From an uncultured Burkholderiales bacterium (GTDB lineage Bacteria > Pseudomonadota > Gammaproteobacteria > Burkholderiales > Burkholderiaceae_C), in assembly GCA_903871865.1 (NCBI GenBank), contig CAIQIL010000248.1:1-7052 (forward strand): a stretch of DNA of 7,052 nucleotides, given 5' to 3'. Each line of letters opens with the position of its first letter. Within the stretch, counting starts at the first letter, position 1. Shown one piece after another: positions 4,693 through 7,052 of the stretch. Under the pieces are notes generated by a model. It was given only the letters and a program-made list of their open reading frames with translations. It made no database searches and was not told the DNA's origin. The translations under genes and the position numbers were made by a program.

Positions 4693-6051
4693 TCATGGGG
4701 TGAACACGGCTCGGAGAACGAGCCCCGACATGCGATCGGATGCCCCTTGGTGTTGTCGCGCAAACGCCAAAGCAGCCTCGCGCGCCGACCCCATGCCTGA
4801 CTGCAGCCATTGGCCCGCCTCCCGAACGGCCTCGGCCCAATCTGCCACACGGCGCGCGGCCCCTGCGGCCAGGCTGAGCTCTGCCGCCTCGGCAAAGTTG
4901 TACGTCGAAGGGCCCAGGATCAGCGGGCAGGCGCAGGCCGCAGCTTCGATCAAGTTCTGTCCGCCCAGCGGTGCAAAGCTGCCCCCCAGCCAGGCCACAG
5001 CTGCCGCGGCGTAGTACGCCGGCATCTCGCCCATGCTGTCGCCCAGCCATACCTCGGCACTCAGGGCGGCCGCATCGGGCTGACCCTCGGGCCAGGCACT
5101 GCGCCGCGACAGGCTCAGCCCGCGCTGTGCCACGAGCGCCGCCACCTCGTCAAAGCGTTGCGGGTGACGCGGCACGATCAGCAACCTGGGCCTGGGGCTC
5201 GGCATGGCCGGCGCCATGGCCATCCACGCGTCGAGCAGGCCGGATTCCTCCCCCTCTCGCGTGCTGGCGGCCAGGCACAAGGGACGGGCATCGGCGTCCC
5301 GCCAACGCCGCCCCTGCGCCAGCAGCTCGGGAGGTGGCGTCATGTCGAACTTGAGGTTGCCACAGACCTGCACAGGGTCGGCGCCCATGGCCCGCAGGCG
5401 CTCGGCATCGCCGTCCGTCTGGGCCAAGGTCAAGCTCAAGGCCTGGGCCGCCGGGCGCAACAAGGCGGCGAAACGCTGGCCTTGCCGCAGGCTTTTGGGG
5501 CTCAGTCGGGCGTTGGCCAGCACCATCGGCACGCCAGCGCGGCGCGCCTCATGCTGCAGGTTGGGCCAGACCTCGGTTTCCATCAGCACGCCCACGCTGG
5601 GTTGGAAGTGGCGCAGGAAACGGCGCACGGCGCCCGGGGTGTCGTAAGGCAACCAGGTTTGCACATCGCACGGCAACAGCAAGGCACGGCCAGCCTCGCG
5701 GCCCGTGGCGGTGGTGTGGGTCAGCAGCAGGCGCAAATCCGGCCGTTGCGCGCGCAAGGCGGCGATCAGCGGCGCGGCCGCGCGGGCCTCGCCCAGCGAC
5801 ACCGCATGCACCCAGACCCAAGCGCCGCGTTGACCTCGGTCTCTCGCCCGGCCCGCGCTGCCTGGGTAAAAGCCCAGGCGCTCAGGCCAGCGTGCGCGGT
5901 AGTCCGGTTCTTCGCGGCCGCGCGACCAGACCCGCCACAGGTAGGCGGGCGTGCCCAGTCGCAAGACGAGGGTGTAAGCCTGGCGAGCGAGCCAAGCCTT
6001 GACAGCAGAGTCGACAGCAGCGTCGGCCAAGGGAGGATGGTGCGGTTTCAA
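4693..6051 (-). CDS. waaA: 3-deoxy-D-manno-octulosonic acid (Kdo) transferase
   Basis: This 452-residue GT-B glycosyltransferase (family GT30) transfers Kdo from CMP-Kdo to lipid A precursor on the cytoplasmic face of the inner membrane. An N-terminal hydrophobic anchor (about 26-42) is followed by RARWPERLGFY at 52-62 (Glu57 aligns with the proposed catalytic base of the family), WVHAVSLGEARA at 80-91, METEVWPNL at 157-165, LIVPRHPQRF at 291-300, and the CMP-Kdo-binding GGSFAPLGGQNLIEA at 356-370. Whether it adds one or two Kdo residues cannot be read from sequence. TTG at 6051 is the best available start: there is no in-frame ATG or GTG before the conserved core, and the only other near candidate is TTG at 6030. 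The N-terminus is about 20 residues longer than usual. The gene follows the phosphomannomutase by 52 nt, so they likely share a transcript. Confidence 0.93.
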   Translation of the reverse strand: MKPHHPPLADAAVDSAVKAWLARQAYTLVLRLGTPAYLWRVWSRGREEPDYRARWPERLGFYPGSAGRARDRGQRGAWVWVHAVSLGEARAAAPLIAALRAQRPDLRLLLTHTTATGREAGRALLLPCDVQTWLPYDTPGAVRRFLRHFQPSVGVLMETEVWPNLQHEARRAGVPMVLANARLSPKSLRQGQRFAALLRPAAQALSLTLAQTDGDAERLRAMGADPVQVCGNLKFDMTPPPELLAQGRRWRDADARPLCLAASTREGEESGLLDAWMAMAPAMPSPRPRLLIVPRHPQRFDEVAALVAQRGLSLSRRSAWPEGQPDAAALSAEVWLGDSMGEMPAYYAAAAVAWLGGSFAPLGGQNLIEAAACACPLILGPSTYNFAEAAELSLAAGAARRVADWAEAVREAGQWLQSGMGSAREAALAFARQHQGASDRMSGLVLRAVFTP

Positions 6052-6103
6052 GCCCGCGATCGTAGCCGAGGCCAGAGCTCACAGTCGCGCGGACCGCGAA
6101 CGC

Positions 6104-7051
6104 TCAGTGCGCCGAGGCGCCCACGTGCGCGTCCGGCTTGACCGCCAGGATCGCGGCCATGAAGTGCGCGCGGATGCGCTCCAGGGTCTCGGGCGTCTGG
6201 CCCTCGAAGCGCAGCACCAGCACCGGCGTGGTGTTGGAGGCACGCACCAGGCCAAAGCCATCGGGGTAATCCGCGCGCAGGCCGTCGATGGTCGTCATCT
6301 CGGCGCCGTCGAACTTGGCGGTTTGGCGCAGTTTTTCGATCACGTCGTGGTGCTCGCCCTCGGCACAAGGCACGTTCAGCTCGGGCGTGCTGTGGCTGGT
6401 GGGCAGCGCGTTGAGCACATCGCTGGGGTCGGCCACCTTGGACAGGATCTCCAGCAGGCGGGCCGCCGTGTAGGTGGCGTCGTCGAAGCCGTACCAGCGC
6501 TCACCGAAGAAAATGTGGCCGCTCATCTCGCCCGCGAAAGGCGATTTCATTTCCTTGAGCTTGGCCTTCACCAGCGAATGGCCCGTCTTGTACATCACCG
6601 GCACGCCGCCGGCTTCGCGGATGGCCACGGCCAGGCGCTGGCTGCACTTGACGTCGAAGATGATGGGCGCACCCGGAACGCGCGAGAGCACGTCCTTGGC
6701 GAACAGCATGATCTGGCGGTCCGGGAAGATGTTGTGGCCTTCCTTGGTGACCACGCCCAGGCGGTCGCCGTCGCCGTCGAAGGCCAGGCCCAGGTCGGCG
6801 CCCTGCGCCTTCACCGCCGCGATCAGGTCGGCCAGGTTCTCGGGCTTGGAGGGGTCCGGGTGGTGGTTGGGGAAGTCGCCATCGACCTCGGAAAACAACT
6901 CCGTGACCTCGCAGCCCAGCGCGCGCAGGATGCCAGGGGCCGACGCGCCAGGGATGCCGTTGCCCGAGTCCACCACGATCTTCAGCGGGCGGGCCAGCTT
7001 GCAGTCACCGATGATGCGCTGGGTGTACTCGGCCAGCACGTTCAGCTCGGT
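6104..7051 (-). CDS. Phosphomannomutase/phosphoglucomutase (AlgC/ManB type), 5' partial
   Basis: The C-terminal 315 residues of an alpha-D-phosphohexomutase are visible; the start and the catalytic phosphoserine loop lie beyond the right edge. In order come VVDSGNGIPGASAPGIL, the metal-binding loop DGDGDRLG (visible residues 92-99), the sugar-specificity loop GEMSGHIFF (174-182), and the phosphate-binding loop RASNTTPVLVLRFEG (270-284). Spacing between these loops matches the 463-residue Pseudomonas AlgC enzyme, implying that about 150 residues are missing. GEMSGH together with the RASNTTP loop indicates phosphomannomutase/phosphoglucomutase rather than phosphoglucosamine mutase. It interconverts hexose 6- and 1-phosphates in the cytoplasm, feeding GDP-mannose, dTDP-rhamnose and UDP-glucose synthesis for LPS and exopolysaccharide. 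It precedes waaA in transcription order. Confidence 0.92.
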   Translation of the reverse strand, partial: TELNVLAEYTQRIIGDCKLARPLKIVVDSGNGIPGASAPGILRALGCEVTELFSEVDGDFPNHHPDPSKPENLADLIAAVKAQGADLGLAFDGDGDRLGVVTKEGHNIFPDRQIMLFAKDVLSRVPGAPIIFDVKCSQRLAVAIREAGGVPVMYKTGHSLVKAKLKEMKSPFAGEMSGHIFFGERWYGFDDATYTAARLLEILSKVADPSDVLNALPTSHSTPELNVPCAEGEHHDVIEKLRQTAKFDGAEMTTIDGLRADYPDGFGLVRASNTTPVLVLRFEGQTPETLERIRAHFMAAILAVKPDAHVGASAH

Positions 7052-7052
7052 C

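Noticed and set aside
4685..4700. CCCC...GGGG inverted repeat at the waaA stop codon as a terminator
   Set aside because: The stem is only 4 bp with an 8-nt loop and no following T tract.
4627..4700. Sigma-54 promoter upstream of the PEP-CTERM gene
   Set aside because: The best GG...GC pair has the wrong spacing (11 instead of 10) and poor flanking bases; no sigma-70 pair fits well either.
6085..6099. TCGCG...CGCGA hairpin between the phosphomannomutase and waaA as a terminator
   Set aside because: It is a 5-bp stem without a T tract on either strand; GC-rich chance pairing is more likely.
1..7052. CRISPR arrays, tRNA/rRNA genes, insertion sequences, integrases, toxin-antitoxin pairs
   Set aside because: No repeat-spacer pattern, terminal inverted repeats, transposase motifs or RNA gene signatures were seen on either strand.

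Overview
The window is GC-rich, densely coded DNA typical of a betaproteobacterium. The gene content (an XrtB-type exosortase fused to EpsI, an EpsD-family lipoprotein, a PEP-CTERM protein, WaaA, and an AlgC-like phosphomannomutase) points to Burkholderiales, perhaps an Aquabacterium/Ideonella/Leptothrix-like lineage. That placement is inferred from protein style and base composition; no search was run.

Layout. The left edge (2-1311) is read on the plus strand. It holds the end of one short chromate-transporter (CHR) protein, a complete second CHR protein overlapping it by an ATGA junction, and a small GNAT-fold acetyltransferase. From 1340 to the right edge everything is on the minus strand, so transcription runs right to left: phosphomannomutase/phosphoglucomutase (5' end beyond the window), waaA (Kdo transferase), a PEP-CTERM surface protein, a strong intrinsic terminator, epsD, and then xrtB-epsI. 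The two blocks converge with only 28 nt between their stop codons. No stretch over 300 nt lacks a gene.

How the genes fit together. All five minus-strand genes concern the cell envelope. The mutase supplies sugar-1-phosphates for LPS/exopolysaccharide precursors, and WaaA adds Kdo to lipid A. The PEP-CTERM protein carries a Sec signal and a C-terminal PEP/transmembrane/basic tail, which is what an exosortase recognises. XrtB is the membrane cysteine protease that processes such tails, with an EpsI domain fused to its C-terminus. EpsD is a secreted lipoprotein of the peptidyl-prolyl isomerase/SurA-like class that accompanies XrtB loci. The window therefore contains a compact substrate-plus-sortase module.

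Points of most interest: the sorting module sits beside LPS genes, with no EPS export, chain-length or kinase genes in view; a terminator with a UUCG loop separates the substrate gene from its sorting genes and leaves almost no room for a promoter; EpsD shows no recognisable parvulin active-site motifs; and three of the four minus-strand genes whose starts are visible appear to use non-ATG starts. I see no CRISPR array, tRNA, rRNA, insertion sequence or phage gene. The families are recognisable, so I do not claim a wholly new system.
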